DNA from: an uncultured Prochlorococcus sp.
Lineage (GTDB): Bacteria; Cyanobacteriota; Cyanobacteriia; PCC-6307; Cyanobiaceae
DNA length: 64,000 nucleotides
NCBI GenBank assembly: GCA_902571335.1
Contig: CACGBT010000002.1
Coordinates: 93,609 to 157,608, forward strand
Reading direction: 5' to 3'
Part shown: positions 26,600-37,841 of the stretch, piece after piece
Numbering within the stretch: position 1 is the stretch's first letter
Layout: every line of letters begins with the position of its first letter
Notes under the pieces: model-generated
What the model saw: only the letters and a program-made list of their open reading frames with translations
Told to the model about the DNA's origin: nothing
Database searches by the model: none
Translations under genes and position numbers: made by a program

Positions 26600-28153
26600 T
26601 CACTTTTTTATTATTAGTTTCCATGGATTTAAAATTTCGTTTTCATATAAAACTTCATAGTCATAATTATTGCTTTTTATTTCTTTAAATTTAGTAGTCC
26701 ATGCTAATTCTGAATTCCTTAACTCATCAAGACTTTCTAAACTTTCACCTAGTACGGGAGTTAATAATGAAATCCTTATGATTTTTGATTGAGATATAGA
26801 ATTTTTCGTTCCACTTATATCTACCTTTATATCTTGATTTTTTACGATATCTAGAGATGATACATATTCCATAGTTTCTCTTAGTTCTCTTGATCTATCA
26901 GTGAATAAACCAGATTGCAGAAGAAATGAAGTTAATAAGTAGGGCCCTATTATAAGAGTTATTATTATTTCTTTGAATGTGTTTGTACGTTTTAAAAATG
27001 ACCAAGCTAACCCAAAAAATAGTAACCCAAGAATTAAAAATGTATTTTCCTTATAATTAAAGTTGCTTAGGTGTTTAAAGAAAAAATAATAAGTTAATGT
27101 CAGAAAGACTATAAATAATGGAATAATTTTTGAAGTGATAAATATAAAAATTAATTTAAATCTTTCAGAGTTAAATAGATATCTTATTCCTACATAAGTA
27201 TTTAGTGAAAAAATTGATGAGATTTGTAGAGTATAATAGGGTGTTTTTGTAGAAAAAATACTTAGAATTAAAATCAAAATTAAAGGGAAATAGGAAAGTA
27301 TATATTTGTTCTTTGTACTTTCATGAAAATTACATATTATGCCAATAATGGCAAAAATACTCCATGGTAGATATGTTGCGGGAATATTCCAAAAATAATA
27401 GTAGAAAGGATTTGTAAAAGTATTTTTATTAGAGAGAGTGGTAAATTTTTCAACTAAGAAAAAAATAATATTTTTCTCTAAAAAAGGGTTAATAGATAAT
27501 GCCCAAGATAAAAACGGAACAAATCCAATAAATAGTCCAAGCCAAAAGAATTTACTGAATAAAATATTCTTTTTTAAAAGAAAATATGGTAACAACGATA
27601 CTAAAGGCACAAATACTAGAAAAGTTTTCATCATAAAAGAGAAACCAATCCAAATACCAAAAATCAGAATATAAAATTTGCTATCTTTATTTTTGATTTT
27701 GACTAAAGAAAATACTCCAATAGTTACTAAACATGAATAGATGATATCTTGGGTGGCTAAGTGTGAGTAGTCAAACCAAAGATATGTAGTAGCAAGAATT
27801 AGCGGTGATATAATTGCATATTTTTTATTAAAAAATTCTTCATGTAATTTGTAAGTTATGAATAACATTAATATTGCAGCGGTAGTTGTTGGCAGATACG
27901 CGGCAAATATATTTCTTCCAAATATTTCTTGTGACTTTCCAATTAAAAACTGAATTCCAATGGTTCTATCTAAAACATATTCATCCCACCAAAGAGGAAT
28001 TATCCAGTTGCCTTTATCTAATATCCATCGAGCTTGTAGAGCATAAAATCCCTCATCAAAAGCTATGTAACTTCTTTTGCCAAAATAAAATACTAGAGGA
28101 ATAAAAATTAATATTTTATAAGTATTTTTAAATTTTAAAATTTTATTAATCAT
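26600..28153 (-). CDS. Integral membrane glycosyltransferase, GT39/ArnT-like
   Basis: The 517-residue protein has about eleven hydrophobic segments and the N-terminal signature of the GT39/ArnT-PMT superfamily: an acidic residue in the first loop (SYIAFDEGFYALQARWIL, Asp-Glu near 33-34) and the WWDEYVLDRTIGIQFLIG region. These enzymes move a sugar from a polyprenyl-phosphate carrier to lipid A, protein or glycan on the outer side of the membrane. The C-terminal domain (about 400-517) is soluble and beta/alpha in appearance. With the GT2 gene downstream (45-base gap) it forms a likely two-gene unit for surface glycan modification. The exact acceptor cannot be read from sequence. Confidence 0.8.
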   Translation of the reverse strand: MINKILKFKNTYKILIFIPLVFYFGKRSYIAFDEGFYALQARWILDKGNWIIPLWWDEYVLDRTIGIQFLIGKSQEIFGRNIFAAYLPTTTAAILMLFITYKLHEEFFNKKYAIISPLILATTYLWFDYSHLATQDIIYSCLVTIGVFSLVKIKNKDSKFYILIFGIWIGFSFMMKTFLVFVPLVSLLPYFLLKKNILFSKFFWLGLFIGFVPFLSWALSINPFLEKNIIFFLVEKFTTLSNKNTFTNPFYYYFWNIPATYLPWSIFAIIGIICNFHESTKNKYILSYFPLILILILSIFSTKTPYYTLQISSIFSLNTYVGIRYLFNSERFKLIFIFITSKIIPLFIVFLTLTYYFFFKHLSNFNYKENTFLILGLLFFGLAWSFLKRTNTFKEIIITLIIGPYLLTSFLLQSGLFTDRSRELRETMEYVSSLDIVKNQDIKVDISGTKNSISQSKIIRISLLTPVLGESLESLDELRNSELAWTTKFKEIKSNNYDYEVLYENEILNPWKLIIKK

Positions 28154-28179
28154 TTTTTGTTTTTAATTTGCTTTTGCAA

Positions 28180-28251
28180 TGCCGATAATTGGAATTGAAC
28201 CAATGACCTACTGTTTACGAGACAGTTGCTCTACCGCTGAGCTATATCGGC
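28180..28251 (-). tRNA. tRNA-Thr (anticodon CGT)
   Basis: On the minus strand a complete 72-base cloverleaf can be drawn: acceptor GCCGATA/TATCGGC, D arm GCTC-AGCGGTA-GAGC, anticodon arm ACTGT-CTCGTAA-ACAGT with anticodon CGT (reads ACG, Thr), and T arm ATTGG-TTCAATT-CCAAT. Discriminator base is A and CCA is not encoded. It sits between the ArnT-like gene and the DUF3493 gene. Confidence 0.95.
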
Positions 28252-28277
28252 AAAATTAAAAAATATCATTATTGTCA

Positions 28278-28295
28278 TATAGACTTAAGTCTATA
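28278..28295. promoter_or_regulatory. 18-bp perfect palindrome before the DUF3493 gene
   Basis: TATAGACTTAAGTCTATA is a perfect 18-bp palindrome with no spacer. It ends 1 base before an ATG at 28297 and 13 bases before the preferred ATG at 28309. It could be a repressor operator or, in RNA, a structure over the ribosome-binding region. The tRNA-Thr gene starts 26 bases away on the other side, so it could serve either gene. Confidence 0.55.
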
Positions 28296-28308
28296 GATGA
28301 AAGTATTC

Positions 28309-28545
28309 ATGTCAAAAATAGATCCTGAATTAAAAAAGAAATTGTTAAAGGAAACTCAAGCCCCTTTCAAGGGATTAAGAAGAGTATTGTGGATAGCTTT
28401 TAGTGGCTCTGCATTTTTGGGACTTTTAATAATGCTTTCCAGAATTTCTAATGGAACTGAATTACAGTTAAATAACCTTCTTATACAGATCGGTGCTTGT
28501 GTAATATTTCCCACTTTATTATTTCTTGATAGAAATAAAGATTAA
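28309..28545 (+). CDS. DUF3493 (LPA1/Rep27-related) membrane protein
   Basis: A small protein with a soluble N-terminal helix (DPELKKKLLKETQAPFKGLRR) and two transmembrane helices (about 25-45 and 55-75), as in the DUF3493 domain. Plant and algal relatives (LPA1/Rep27) help photosystem II assembly or repair; the cyanobacterial short form has no proven role. An ATG at 28297 would add MKVF. The ATG at 28309 (MSKIDPEL, 78 residues) is preferred because the upstream one touches the palindrome and is less like the family. It converges with infB. Confidence 0.8.
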   Translation: MSKIDPELKKKLLKETQAPFKGLRRVLWIAFSGSAFLGLLIMLSRISNGTELQLNNLLIQIGACVIFPTLLFLDRNKD

Positions 28546-28561
28546 AAAGTTAAATATTAAA

Positions 28562-31500
28562 TTATTGTGTTAACGTTCTCTTTTTGGTAACAAATTTGAA
28601 TGCTTCTATTAGGTCCCCTTCAATCCATGAAGAGAATTTATCGCAGCCAACACCACATTCAAATCCCGTATTTACTTCTTTTACATCATCTTTAGACCTT
28701 TTTAAGGAGTCTAAATTACCTTCAAAAATTACTTTTTCTGATCTAATAACTCTAAGAGAACAATTCCTTTGTAATTTACCAGTTTGGATATAACATCCTG
28801 CTATAGCTCCTTTGCCAACTGCGAAAGTTGCACGCACTTCAGCTTTGCCTAATGATTCTTCGACAAGATCTGGTTCAAGTAGACCTTCCATAGCTAACTG
28901 AATATCTTCTAAGAGTTTATAAATTACTTCATATTCTCTTATATCAACATCATTGGCATCAGCTGCTCTCTTTGCTCCAGATGCTAAAGAGGTGTTAAAT
29001 CCAATAATTACTGAACCTGATGCGGCTGCTAGATCGATATCTGTTTCGGTTATTTCTCCTGGAGCAGAAAGTAGAACTCTAACTTGAACCTCATTTTTTG
29101 GTAATTGTTCTAGTGATCCCAATATTGCTTCTACACTACCTTGGACATCAGCTTTAAGAATTAAGTTTAATTCTTTTAATTCGCCATCATTTGCTTGTGT
29201 TGATAGTGAGGATAAACTAACTCTCCTAGAGGCCATTTGCTGAGCTAATTTTGTGGCTCTAGCATCTGTGGCTCTATCTCCCACAACAGCTCGAGCAGTT
29301 TTCTCATCAGTGTAAACTTCAAATTCATCTCCTGCTGTTGGTACTTCACTGAATCCTAATGCTTCCACTGGGAATGATGGTCCTGCCTCTTTGATTCTAT
29401 TACCATGTTCATCAACCATTGCCCTGATTTTTCCAAGGACTGACCCTGCAGCTAAAACATCCCCAGATTTTAAGGTACCATTTTGTACTAATAAAGTAGC
29501 CACAGGACCCTTAGCTTTATCAAGGTGGGCTTCGATAACAGTACCTTTAGCCGATCTGTCAGGGTTGGCTTGAAGATCTTCAACTTCTGAAACTAATAAA
29601 ATCATTTCTAGCAATTTATCAATATTTTGCTTTTTGATAGCACTTACTGGAACCATCACAGTGTCTCCTCCCCAATCTTCAGCAATTAAATCTTTTTCTG
29701 ATAATTCCTGTTTGACTCTTTCAGGCGATGCACCTTCTTTGTCTATTTTATTTATTGCAACAACAATGGGAACTTTGGCAGCTCTTGCATGGCTAATGGC
29801 CTCAAGTGTTTGAGGTCTGCAGCCATCATCTGCCGCTACTACAAGTACAGCTACATCAGTAACTTTTGTACCCCTTGCTCTCATTGCTGTAAAGGCTTCA
29901 TGACCTGGAGTGTCAAGAAAAGTAAGTTTTTTATTTTTAGATTCATGTGTGAATTCAACTTGATAAGCGCCAATATGTTGAGTGATTCCTCCTGCTTCAC
30001 CGGAGGCGACTCTAGATTCTCTGATGGAATCTAAAAGACTTGTTTTCCCGTGGTCTACATGACCCATGACTGTAATAACAGGAGGTCTTTTAATGAGACT
30101 ATCAATATCATCAGATTCAATCATATCTACTATTTTTTCTGCAGCTTCTTGGATATCATCTTGCAGAACAGGTACGCCAAATTCTTCTGCTACTGTTTCG
30201 ATAGTTGCCAAGTCAAGTGATTGAGTTACGGTTGCTGTTATTCCTTTGAAAAAGAGAGATTTGATTATTTCAGAACTTTCAAGACTTAATTTATCCGCTA
30301 ATTCTTGAACTGTTAAATTATCTTCAGGAACTATTATCATCTCGGGTCTTACTTGTTTGGCTTCTTTGGCAGCCTTAAGTTCCATGGCTCTTCTTTTCTG
30401 TCTTTGCCTTGTAGTTTCTTTTTTCTTCTTCTTAAATTGCTTAGTAGATTTTTGAGATTTAGATTCTTCAGATTTTTCTTTCTTTGGACGCGCCAAACTA
30501 GCTGATAATATTGAAATTTTCTCACCCGAGTATCCACTAGTTTCAGATGTTAGTGAATCATCATTTTCTCCGATAATATGAACTTTCTGTCTTTGTTTCT
30601 GCGGATTTTTATTCCTTAGTGCTTCTAGTTTTGCACTATCATCCCAATCTGTCCTTCCAGGTTTTTTTGAACTATTTGCAAATGATCTATGAGGAGGTTT
30701 TTTAGAACTTGGGGCAGCATTTGGACGACTACCGGGAGATTTTACTTTCTGTTTTGGTAACTCAGTATTTTGCTTTTCGTTATTTTTTGTTCCTAGTTTG
30801 TCTTTCTCAGATTGATTAGTTTTTTGAAGTTGCAAAAGTTCATTCGGTGATACTGGTTTTCTAATCCCAGAAGAATTTTGACCGTTGAACTTAGAACCCG
30901 GTCTATTGGACATGCCAGGTCTATTGAACATGCTAGGTCTATTAGGAGCTCCAGGCCTGTTAGAAACCCCAGATCTATTAGGATTTTGTCTATTAAATGA
31001 ACCAGGCCTACCTTGATCTGATTGTTTGTTTCTTAATCCAGGTCTATTAGGAGCTCCAGGCCTGTTAGAAACCCCAGATCTATTAGAGCCGTTTTGTTTA
31101 AAAGAAATGTTTTGTTTATTAGGATCGTCTCTTCTAATCGGAGCCCCTACTAGCTCAGGTGTATTCAATTTATTTTTATTATTATTTGTTTGGGGTTTGT
31201 TTATATTTTGATCTGGTTTATTTGCTTGTTGTCTTTTACCCCCTGAATTGTAGATATCTTTGGAAGATGCATTAGATTTTAAATTATTATCTTTATTTTT
31301 AGGCTTTGCAATTAATTGAATAGGGGGTTTTGCATGACTTTTGATGGATGGGACTGTGTTATTGATAAAAGTTTTTTTATCTTGGTTGAAATTTTGTGAA
31401 GGTTTATTCTCTAACTTTTGTTTGCTAAGATTTGCCTGAGATCGTGAGGTATCAATAATATTGGGTTTATTGAGATTTTTTGGTTGATTTGAAATTATTT

Positions 31501-31843
31501 TTAGACTCTCAGGCTTATTAAGAGGTTTGCTTAATAAAGTTTTTTTTGTTGAATTATCTTTGCCTGGCTTACCTTTTTCTGAGGCCATAACAATAGATTT
31601 TTCTTCTTTGTTTTGTTTGTAAGTATCTTTTTTTGTGGAATGTTTATTTATTGAAAGTATTTTTTTATCTGAATTTTTTTTGTTAATGAGATTTCTTATT
31701 TTTTTTGCGTCTTCTGCACTAATAGAACTGCTATGGCTTTTTACTGTAATTGAGAGTTTTTGAGCAGCATCCAATATATCTTTATTTTCCAGATTTAAGT
31801 CTCTGGAAAGTTCGTAAATTCTGATTTTATCGCTGATAGTCAT
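28562..31843 (-). CDS. infB: Translation initiation factor IF-2
   Basis: IF-2 is the GTPase that brings initiator tRNA to the small subunit. The 1093-residue protein begins with an IF2-N helix domain ([24 protein letters not shown]), then about 450 residues of Asn/Lys/Pro/Ser-rich disordered sequence containing repeated NRPG-type units. A second IF2-N ([22 protein letters not shown]), the GTPase domain ([27 protein letters not shown]) and the C-terminal domains follow. The long disordered region is typical of cyanobacteria. It is last in the rimP-nusA-ylxR-infB operon. Confidence 0.97.
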   Translation of the reverse strand: MTISDKIRIYELSRDLNLENKDILDAAQKLSITVKSHSSSISAEDAKKIRNLINKKNSDKKILSINKHSTKKDTYKQNKEEKSIVMASEKGKPGKDNSTKKTLLSKPLNKPESLKIISNQPKNLNKPNIIDTSRSQANLSKQKLENKPSQNFNQDKKTFINNTVPSIKSHAKPPIQLIAKPKNKDNNLKSNASSKDIYNSGGKRQQANKPDQNINKPQTNNNKNKLNTPELVGAPIRRDDPNKQNISFKQNGSNRSGVSNRPGAPNRPGLRNKQSDQGRPGSFNRQNPNRSGVSNRPGAPNRPSMFNRPGMSNRPGSKFNGQNSSGIRKPVSPNELLQLQKTNQSEKDKLGTKNNEKQNTELPKQKVKSPGSRPNAAPSSKKPPHRSFANSSKKPGRTDWDDSAKLEALRNKNPQKQRQKVHIIGENDDSLTSETSGYSGEKISILSASLARPKKEKSEESKSQKSTKQFKKKKKETTRQRQKRRAMELKAAKEAKQVRPEMIIVPEDNLTVQELADKLSLESSEIIKSLFFKGITATVTQSLDLATIETVAEEFGVPVLQDDIQEAAEKIVDMIESDDIDSLIKRPPVITVMGHVDHGKTSLLDSIRESRVASGEAGGITQHIGAYQVEFTHESKNKKLTFLDTPGHEAFTAMRARGTKVTDVAVLVVAADDGCRPQTLEAISHARAAKVPIVVAINKIDKEGASPERVKQELSEKDLIAEDWGGDTVMVPVSAIKKQNIDKLLEMILLVSEVEDLQANPDRSAKGTVIEAHLDKAKGPVATLLVQNGTLKSGDVLAAGSVLGKIRAMVDEHGNRIKEAGPSFPVEALGFSEVPTAGDEFEVYTDEKTARAVVGDRATDARATKLAQQMASRRVSLSSLSTQANDGELKELNLILKADVQGSVEAILGSLEQLPKNEVQVRVLLSAPGEITETDIDLAAASGSVIIGFNTSLASGAKRAADANDVDIREYEVIYKLLEDIQLAMEGLLEPDLVEESLGKAEVRATFAVGKGAIAGCYIQTGKLQRNCSLRVIRSEKVIFEGNLDSLKRSKDDVKEVNTGFECGVGCDKFSSWIEGDLIEAFKFVTKKRTLTQ
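30935..30981. repeat. 47-bp direct repeat in infB, copy 1
   Basis: Perfectly identical over 47 bases to 31040-31086. The two copies are 105 bases apart (35 codons), so the repeat is in frame and encodes the duplicated [14 protein letters not shown] segment of the IF-2 linker. Confidence 0.9.
31040..31086. repeat. 47-bp direct repeat in infB, copy 2
   Basis: Second copy of the repeat at 30935-30981. Identity on the DNA level, including third codon positions, points to a recent duplication or gene conversion, or to length variation by slippage within the disordered linker. Confidence 0.9.
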
Positions 31844-31890
31844 TTAATCTGATTTGTACTCTTTTTGAAAATAAAGAGGATTTAATTCAA

Positions 31891-32172
31891 TTATATTCCC
31901 TTATTGGGATTGTCATTGTAGCTTGTAATTTCTTGTTCAAAAATTTCAATAAATTCAGGTTCTAAAAATGTTTTTAAGGCTTTTTGAAGCTTTTTTTTGA
32001 TCTTGGAATCTGAATAACAATTTTTTGACTTGCAAATGTAAGCTGAGCGCCCCATTCCCTTTTTAAGCATGATACCTTTCTTATGATCTTTAGTAATTTT
32101 TATAAGATCTTTCCTGTCATATGTTTTTCTACATGAAATGCATATACGCATAACAGGGGTTTGTTGTATCAA
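31891..32172 (-). CDS. ylxR: YlxR family RNA-binding protein (DUF448)
   Basis: The 93-residue YlxR protein (RnpM in recent work on Firmicutes, a modulator of RNase P) has the family signature RICISCRKTYDRKDLIKI followed by GRSAYICKSKNCY and a basic helix. The first codon is TTG at 32172, overlapping the nusA TGA as TTGA, which favours translational coupling. An ATG at residue 8 (32151) is the alternative. It lies between nusA and infB, the position conserved across bacteria. Confidence 0.9.
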   Translation of the reverse strand: MIQQTPVMRICISCRKTYDRKDLIKITKDHKKGIMLKKGMGRSAYICKSKNCYSDSKIKKKLQKALKTFLEPEFIEIFEQEITSYNDNPNKGI

Positions 32173-33572
32173 CGTTTTCCTACCTCTTTTTCGGATATTT
32201 CACTATCTTGAACATTATCTACTTGATCATTATCCGAGAATTCTTCTTCTTCGAATTCTTCTTCTCCATATTCTTGATCATCTTCAGGAAGCGGATATAG
32301 CTCTCTTAATCTTGCATCTTCTGCAGCACGTTCAGCTTGTTCTGCTTCTAATCTTAGCTCAGATTCTCGTTGGAGATTTTCTTCATTTTCTCTTTGAATG
32401 ATTAATTCAGAGACTGCAGCATCTTCAGCTTCTTGATCATATTCATGTGAATTTTTAACGTCAATTTTCCAGCCAGTTAATCTTGCAGCAAGTCTTACAT
32501 TTTGACCTTCTCTACCAATTGCGAGACTTAATTGATCAGGGGGAACTAATACGTGCGCATGTTGACCCGCTGGGTCCACAAGCCTCACTTGATCGACTTT
32601 CGCGGGACTCAAAGAATTTAAAATATACTGTATTGGATTAGATGACCATTTGATAACGTCAATTTTTTCTCCTCTCAATTCATTTACCACTTGTTGAATT
32701 CTTGCACCTCTAGCGCCAATACAGGCGCCTACAGGATCCACTTCTTGTTCGACACTATCAACAGCTACTTTTGTTCTTGGTCCAACTGCTCTTGAGGGAG
32801 GGTTTGCTTCTCTTGAAACAGCAACAATTTTTACTGTACCTTCTTGAATTTCTGGTACTTCATTTTCAAACAAATAAACTACTAAACCAGCATTTGCTCT
32901 ACTTACAAAAAGTTGTGGCCCTTTTCTAGCTATTTCACTAACTTCTTTCAAAAATACTTTGAAAGTTGCATTTGCTCTGTAATTATCATTTGGTAATTGA
33001 TCTCTCTTAGGAAGTTCGGCTTCTACTTCAGGTCTACCAATTCCCGAACTAACTCCCATAATGACTGATTGTCTTTCAAATCTTATTACCCTTGCAGTTA
33101 AAACAGGATCTTCCAAATCTGCAAATTCTTCTTGGATCATTTTTCTTTGTTGATCTCTTAATTTTTGGGCTAAAACTTGCTTTGTAGTTGAAGCAGCCAT
33201 TCGCCCAAAATCCTCTTTTTCTGGGGTTACGTCTAAAACAACTGTGTCACCTATTTGTGCATCATCAGCGACTTGTTTGACTTCTAGTAAAGATATTTGA
33301 TGATCTTCGCTCTCAACTTCTTCAACAATTATTTTACTTGATAATATTCTGTACCCTTCTTCATCTAAATCTAAACCAACATCAAAATTACTAAAATATT
33401 CTTCATCAAATGGATCTTCGTTAACTCCAATGTAAAAAGTTTTTCTATATTTCTCATATCCTTTTAGTAAAGCTTCGCGCAAGGCTAATTCAACAATATT
33501 AGGAGGTAACTTTTTTTCCTCACTAATATCTTCAATAAGATTGTTTAAACCTGGGAGAATAACTAATGCCAT
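32169..33572 (-). CDS. nusA: Transcription termination/antitermination factor NusA
   Basis: NusA binds RNA polymerase and nascent RNA and modulates pausing, termination and antitermination. The 467 residues comprise the N-terminal polymerase-binding domain, S1 domain, and tandem KH domains (DPVGACIGARGARIQQVVNELRGEKIDVI and SLAIGREGQNVRLAARLTGWKIDV), then an acidic coiled C-terminal tail (about 400-467, rich in Glu). The C-terminal AR repeats of E. coli NusA are absent, as in other cyanobacteria. It is second in the operon after rimP (35-base gap). Confidence 0.96.
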   Translation of the reverse strand: MALVILPGLNNLIEDISEEKKLPPNIVELALREALLKGYEKYRKTFYIGVNEDPFDEEYFSNFDVGLDLDEEGYRILSSKIIVEEVESEDHQISLLEVKQVADDAQIGDTVVLDVTPEKEDFGRMAASTTKQVLAQKLRDQQRKMIQEEFADLEDPVLTARVIRFERQSVIMGVSSGIGRPEVEAELPKRDQLPNDNYRANATFKVFLKEVSEIARKGPQLFVSRANAGLVVYLFENEVPEIQEGTVKIVAVSREANPPSRAVGPRTKVAVDSVEQEVDPVGACIGARGARIQQVVNELRGEKIDVIKWSSNPIQYILNSLSPAKVDQVRLVDPAGQHAHVLVPPDQLSLAIGREGQNVRLAARLTGWKIDVKNSHEYDQEAEDAAVSELIIQRENEENLQRESELRLEAEQAERAAEDARLRELYPLPEDDQEYGEEEFEEEEFSDNDQVDNVQDSEISEKEVGKR

Positions 33573-33607
33573 CTATGATGGGGAAATTGAATAATGGTTG
33601 AAAATAA

Positions 33608-34111
33608 TTAATCTTTTAATGTACAAAGACTAATCTTTAGTACTTCATCAAAAGGGATTTTTTTAATTTTACCTTTTATGTTAATGGCTAAAAAATCTTT
33701 AGACTTTTCATAAAGCAAACCATGTAGAAATTTTATTTTTGATTTCTTCTGGTTTAATTCAACATTAACTGGAAAACCCTTAAAAGTTTTGAAGTCTCTA
33801 TCTGAGGTTAATTCATCACTGACCCCTTGACTACTAATTTCTAACACATATGAACAATTCAAAAGATTTGATTTTTCTATTTCTTCAGATGCAGGGCCAT
33901 TAAATACCGCACAATCGTCAAGTGAAATATCATCACCATTAGTTTTTTTTATAATTATTTCAATGACAATTGGATTTTGATTAGTTTGTATTTTTAAATT
34001 GTAGATTTCAAAATCCCATAAATTAGCAACTTTCTTTAATAGAGTTTCAAGTCTAGTTTTGTTTTCTTTATTCAAGTTTATATATTTAGATCGATTTAAA
34101 ATAATTTTCAC
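33608..34111 (-). CDS. rimP: Ribosome maturation factor RimP
   Basis: RimP is needed for late steps of 30S assembly. The 167-residue protein has the two-domain layout: an N-terminal alpha/beta domain ([48 protein letters not shown]) and the C-terminal SH3-like domain from the [28 protein letters not shown] region onward. The usual family motif E-x-S-S-P-G is ISSQG here, a mild divergence. First gene of the rimP-nusA-ylxR-infB operon; the promoter should lie in the 122-base divergent gap to the htrA gene. Confidence 0.9.
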   Translation of the reverse strand: MKIILNRSKYINLNKENKTRLETLLKKVANLWDFEIYNLKIQTNQNPIVIEIIIKKTNGDDISLDDCAVFNGPASEEIEKSNLLNCSYVLEISSQGVSDELTSDRDFKTFKGFPVNVELNQKKSKIKFLHGLLYEKSKDFLAINIKGKIKKIPFDEVLKISLCTLKD

Positions 34112-34233
34112 ATATAAAAAAGTTTTTTTAAAAAAAAATTAAAAAATTTTATTTTATGGATGTAAACAAAAAAACAACAATAATATATTTCTTCAATTAA
34201 ATTGGTTTAAAGAATTTGATAATTATTTAATAA

Positions 34234-35364
<1,131 letters not shown>

Positions 35365-35408
35365 GTCACCTATTGAAATTTAATAATCTATAAACTTAAA
35401 ATAAAATT

Positions 35409-36122
35409 TTGGATTCACAAACTCAAATGAAACAAATTGTTGCTGATGCAGCAATTAAGGAAGTAAAGAGTGACATGATACTTGGATTAGGATCTGGATC
35501 TACAGCGGCGCTTATGATAAAAAGTCTCGCGGATGAAATCCGTTCTGGGAAATTGAAAAATATAAGAGGAGTCGCAACCTCCTTTCAGTCAGAAGTTTTA
35601 GCACTCGAACTCGATATCCCTCTTATTGATTTGGCTTCTGTTTCTCAAATAGATTTAGCTATTGATGGAGCAGATGAAGTTGATCCAGGATTTCAGCTAA
35701 TAAAAGGGGGAGGTGCATGCCATGTGAGAGAAAAGTTAGTGGCATCTAAAGCTAATCGATTGTTAATTGTTGTTGATGAAACTAAACTCGTACAAAACTT
35801 AAATCTTTCTTTTCCTTTACCTGTTGAGGTCTTACCAAATGCTTGGAAGCAAGTTCAAGATGTGATTTCAGAAATTGATGGTAGTTCTACTCTAAGAATG
35901 GCTACTAAAAAGGCTGGCCCAGTTGTTACTGATCAAGGGAACTTAATCCTAGATGTATTGTTTAATGAGGGTATTAAGAATCCAAAAGACATTGAAATTA
36001 GTATTAATAATATTCCTGGAGTCTTAGAAAACGGATTATTTGTTGATCTTACAGATCAAGTATTGGTTGGTAAAATTGAAAATAATACTCCAGTTGTTTA
36101 CTCTCCCTCAAAACTTGGCTAA
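35409..36122 (+). CDS. rpiA: Ribose-5-phosphate isomerase A
   Basis: RpiA interconverts ribose 5-phosphate and ribulose 5-phosphate in the Calvin cycle and pentose phosphate pathway. The 237 residues have GLGSGSTA, the catalytic DGADEVDP and [11 protein letters not shown] motifs. Start codon is TTG at 35409; an in-frame ATG at 35427 is an alternative that would remove six residues. The stop overlaps hisD by 4 bases, tail to tail. Confidence 0.96.
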   Translation: MDSQTQMKQIVADAAIKEVKSDMILGLGSGSTAALMIKSLADEIRSGKLKNIRGVATSFQSEVLALELDIPLIDLASVSQIDLAIDGADEVDPGFQLIKGGGACHVREKLVASKANRLLIVVDETKLVQNLNLSFPLPVEVLPNAWKQVQDVISEIDGSSTLRMATKKAGPVVTDQGNLILDVLFNEGIKNPKDIEISINNIPGVLENGLFVDLTDQVLVGKIENNTPVVYSPSKLG

Positions 36123-37405
36123 TTTTTAAATCTTATGTTTACTGAATTTGCATGACTATGTAAGCCCTCACTTTTAGCAAGATTAATAATATCGATACTG
36201 TTAACTTTTAAACTTTCTTCATTAAATTCTATTATTGAAGTGTTTTTCATAAAAGTTTCAACTCCTAAAGAACCGCTAAACCTGGAATTTCCTGATGTTG
36301 GTAAAGTATGATTTGGCCCAGCCAAATAATCTCCCACAGCTTCCGGCGTCCATTTTCCCAAGAATATTGCTCCTGCATTCTCTATACCTTCAAGAATCTT
36401 TTTTGGATCAAAAGCTAATATTTCTAGGTGCTCTGGAGCAAAGTTATTGCTAAGTTCAATACATGATTCATAATTCTCGCAAATAACGATTAATCCCCAG
36501 TTTTTTATTGATTGCATGCAAATTTCTTTTCTTGGATGATCATCTATTATTTTATAAAGTTCTTCTACAACTTCTTTAGCCTGGTTCTTTGATGTAGTCA
36601 GAAGTATTGAAGACGCTAGAGGATCATGCTCTGCTTGTGCTAATAAATCACATGCTATGTGTAGGCTATTAGCTGTTTCATCAGCAATTATTAATATTTC
36701 ACTTGGACCAGCTAAGGAATCAATTCCTGTTGAGCCATATATTTGTTTTTTAGCAGTAGTTACATAGATATTTCCTGGACCTGAAATAATGTCAACTTTA
36801 TTAATTTGATTGGTGCCAAATGCTAAAGCACCAATTGCTTGTGCTCCTCCAATTCTAAAAACTTTATTGATTCCTAATAAGTGAGCTGCAGCTAAAACAG
36901 TTTTATTTATTTTCCCCTCTGTATTTCCAGGAGACACCATTATTATGTTCTCTACTCCTGCTACTTTCGCAGGAATGGCATTCATCAAAACAGTACTTGG
37001 ATAAGCAGCTCTACCTCCAGGGATATAGATACCTGCATTTTTTACTGGTCTCCATCTTCTTTCGACTGTGTCACCATGTTCACCTTCCATAATGAAAGAT
37101 AAGGGAATTTCTTTTTCATGAAATTTTTTTATTCTTTTACTTGCCACCTCAAGTGAGCGCTTTAAATTAACATCTATTTCATCCCATGAATCCTTTAACT
37201 CATCGGCGCTTACTTGCATAGGGTTAGGATGAAAACCATCAAATTTTCTTGTATATTTTTCTACTGCGACATCTCCGTAATTTTTTACTTCTTTAAGAAT
37301 TTCTTCTACAACTGAATTGACCTTATTATTGTTTTCTGAATTAGTTCGGGTAGCAATCCTTTTTAGTTCTTGGACAGCTTCTTTTTTATTATTTATGATC
37401 TTCAT
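36119..37405 (-). CDS. hisD: Histidinol dehydrogenase
   Basis: HisD performs the last two oxidations of histidine synthesis with zinc and NAD. The 428 residues have the family blocks [57 protein letters not shown], the metal/base region [17 protein letters not shown], and [28 protein letters not shown]. Length is normal. It is divergent from rpsT and is not in a his operon, as is usual in cyanobacteria, where his genes are scattered. Confidence 0.97.
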   Translation of the reverse strand: MKIINNKKEAVQELKRIATRTNSENNNKVNSVVEEILKEVKNYGDVAVEKYTRKFDGFHPNPMQVSADELKDSWDEIDVNLKRSLEVASKRIKKFHEKEIPLSFIMEGEHGDTVERRWRPVKNAGIYIPGGRAAYPSTVLMNAIPAKVAGVENIIMVSPGNTEGKINKTVLAAAHLLGINKVFRIGGAQAIGALAFGTNQINKVDIISGPGNIYVTTAKKQIYGSTGIDSLAGPSEILIIADETANSLHIACDLLAQAEHDPLASSILLTTSKNQAKEVVEELYKIIDDHPRKEICMQSIKNWGLIVICENYESCIELSNNFAPEHLEILAFDPKKILEGIENAGAIFLGKWTPEAVGDYLAGPNHTLPTSGNSRFSGSLGVETFMKNTSIIEFNEESLKVNSIDIINLAKSEGLHSHANSVNIRFKN

Positions 37406-37472
37406 GTTCTTAAATTTCTCAATTTGAAGGGCTCAAGACCTAACTTTAGTGAGTTATCTAAATTATATATTA

Positions 37473-37502
37473 TTGATTAGTAGTCAATTAATTTGTTATG
37501 AT
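37473..37502 (+). promoter_or_regulatory. Candidate sigma-70-type promoter for rpsT
   Basis: TTGATT (37473-37478), an 18-base spacer and TATGAT (37497-37502) lie upstream of the rpsT GTG start. The predicted leader would be about 20 bases. This is the best -35/-10 pair noticed by eye in the window. Confidence 0.45.
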
Positions 37503-37528
37503 AAAAAACCACGTTCAAGGTTCCCTCT

Positions 37529-37822
37529 GTGGCTAATAACAAATCAGCAAAAAAGAGAATACAAATTGCCGAAAGAAATCGCTTAATTAATAAATCATAC
37601 AAATCGACAGTCAGGACTTTGACTAAAAAAACTTTTGAAAGTTGCGAAAAGTACAAAAAAGACCCTAATAAAGATAATGAAAATTTAGTAAAAACAAGAC
37701 TTAATCAAGCTTTTAGTTTAATTGATAAAGCAGTTAAAAAAAATGTTCTACATAAGAATAATGGGGCTAATAAAAAATCAAGAATTAACAATTTCGTAAA
37801 AAATACTCTTACCACAAAGTAA
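37529..37822 (+). CDS. rpsT: 30S ribosomal protein S20
   Basis: The 97-residue protein is very basic and helical with the S20 pattern ANNKSAKKRIQIAERNRLINKSYKSTVRTL and a second helix KTRLNQAFSLIDKAVKKNVLHKNNGANKKSR. It binds 16S rRNA early in assembly. The start is GTG. It heads a row with tatD, rpoB, rpoC1 and rpoC2, an arrangement seen in marine picocyanobacteria. Confidence 0.95.
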   Translation: MANNKSAKKRIQIAERNRLINKSYKSTVRTLTKKTFESCEKYKKDPNKDNENLVKTRLNQAFSLIDKAVKKNVLHKNNGANKKSRINNFVKNTLTTK

Positions 37823-37841
37823 AAAGTATATTTATAAAATT

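Noticed and set aside
28180..28251. tRNA-Thr as an integration site for a genomic island
   Set aside because: No partial 3' tRNA copy or integrase is visible on either side; flanking genes look like core genes apart from the two sugar transferases.
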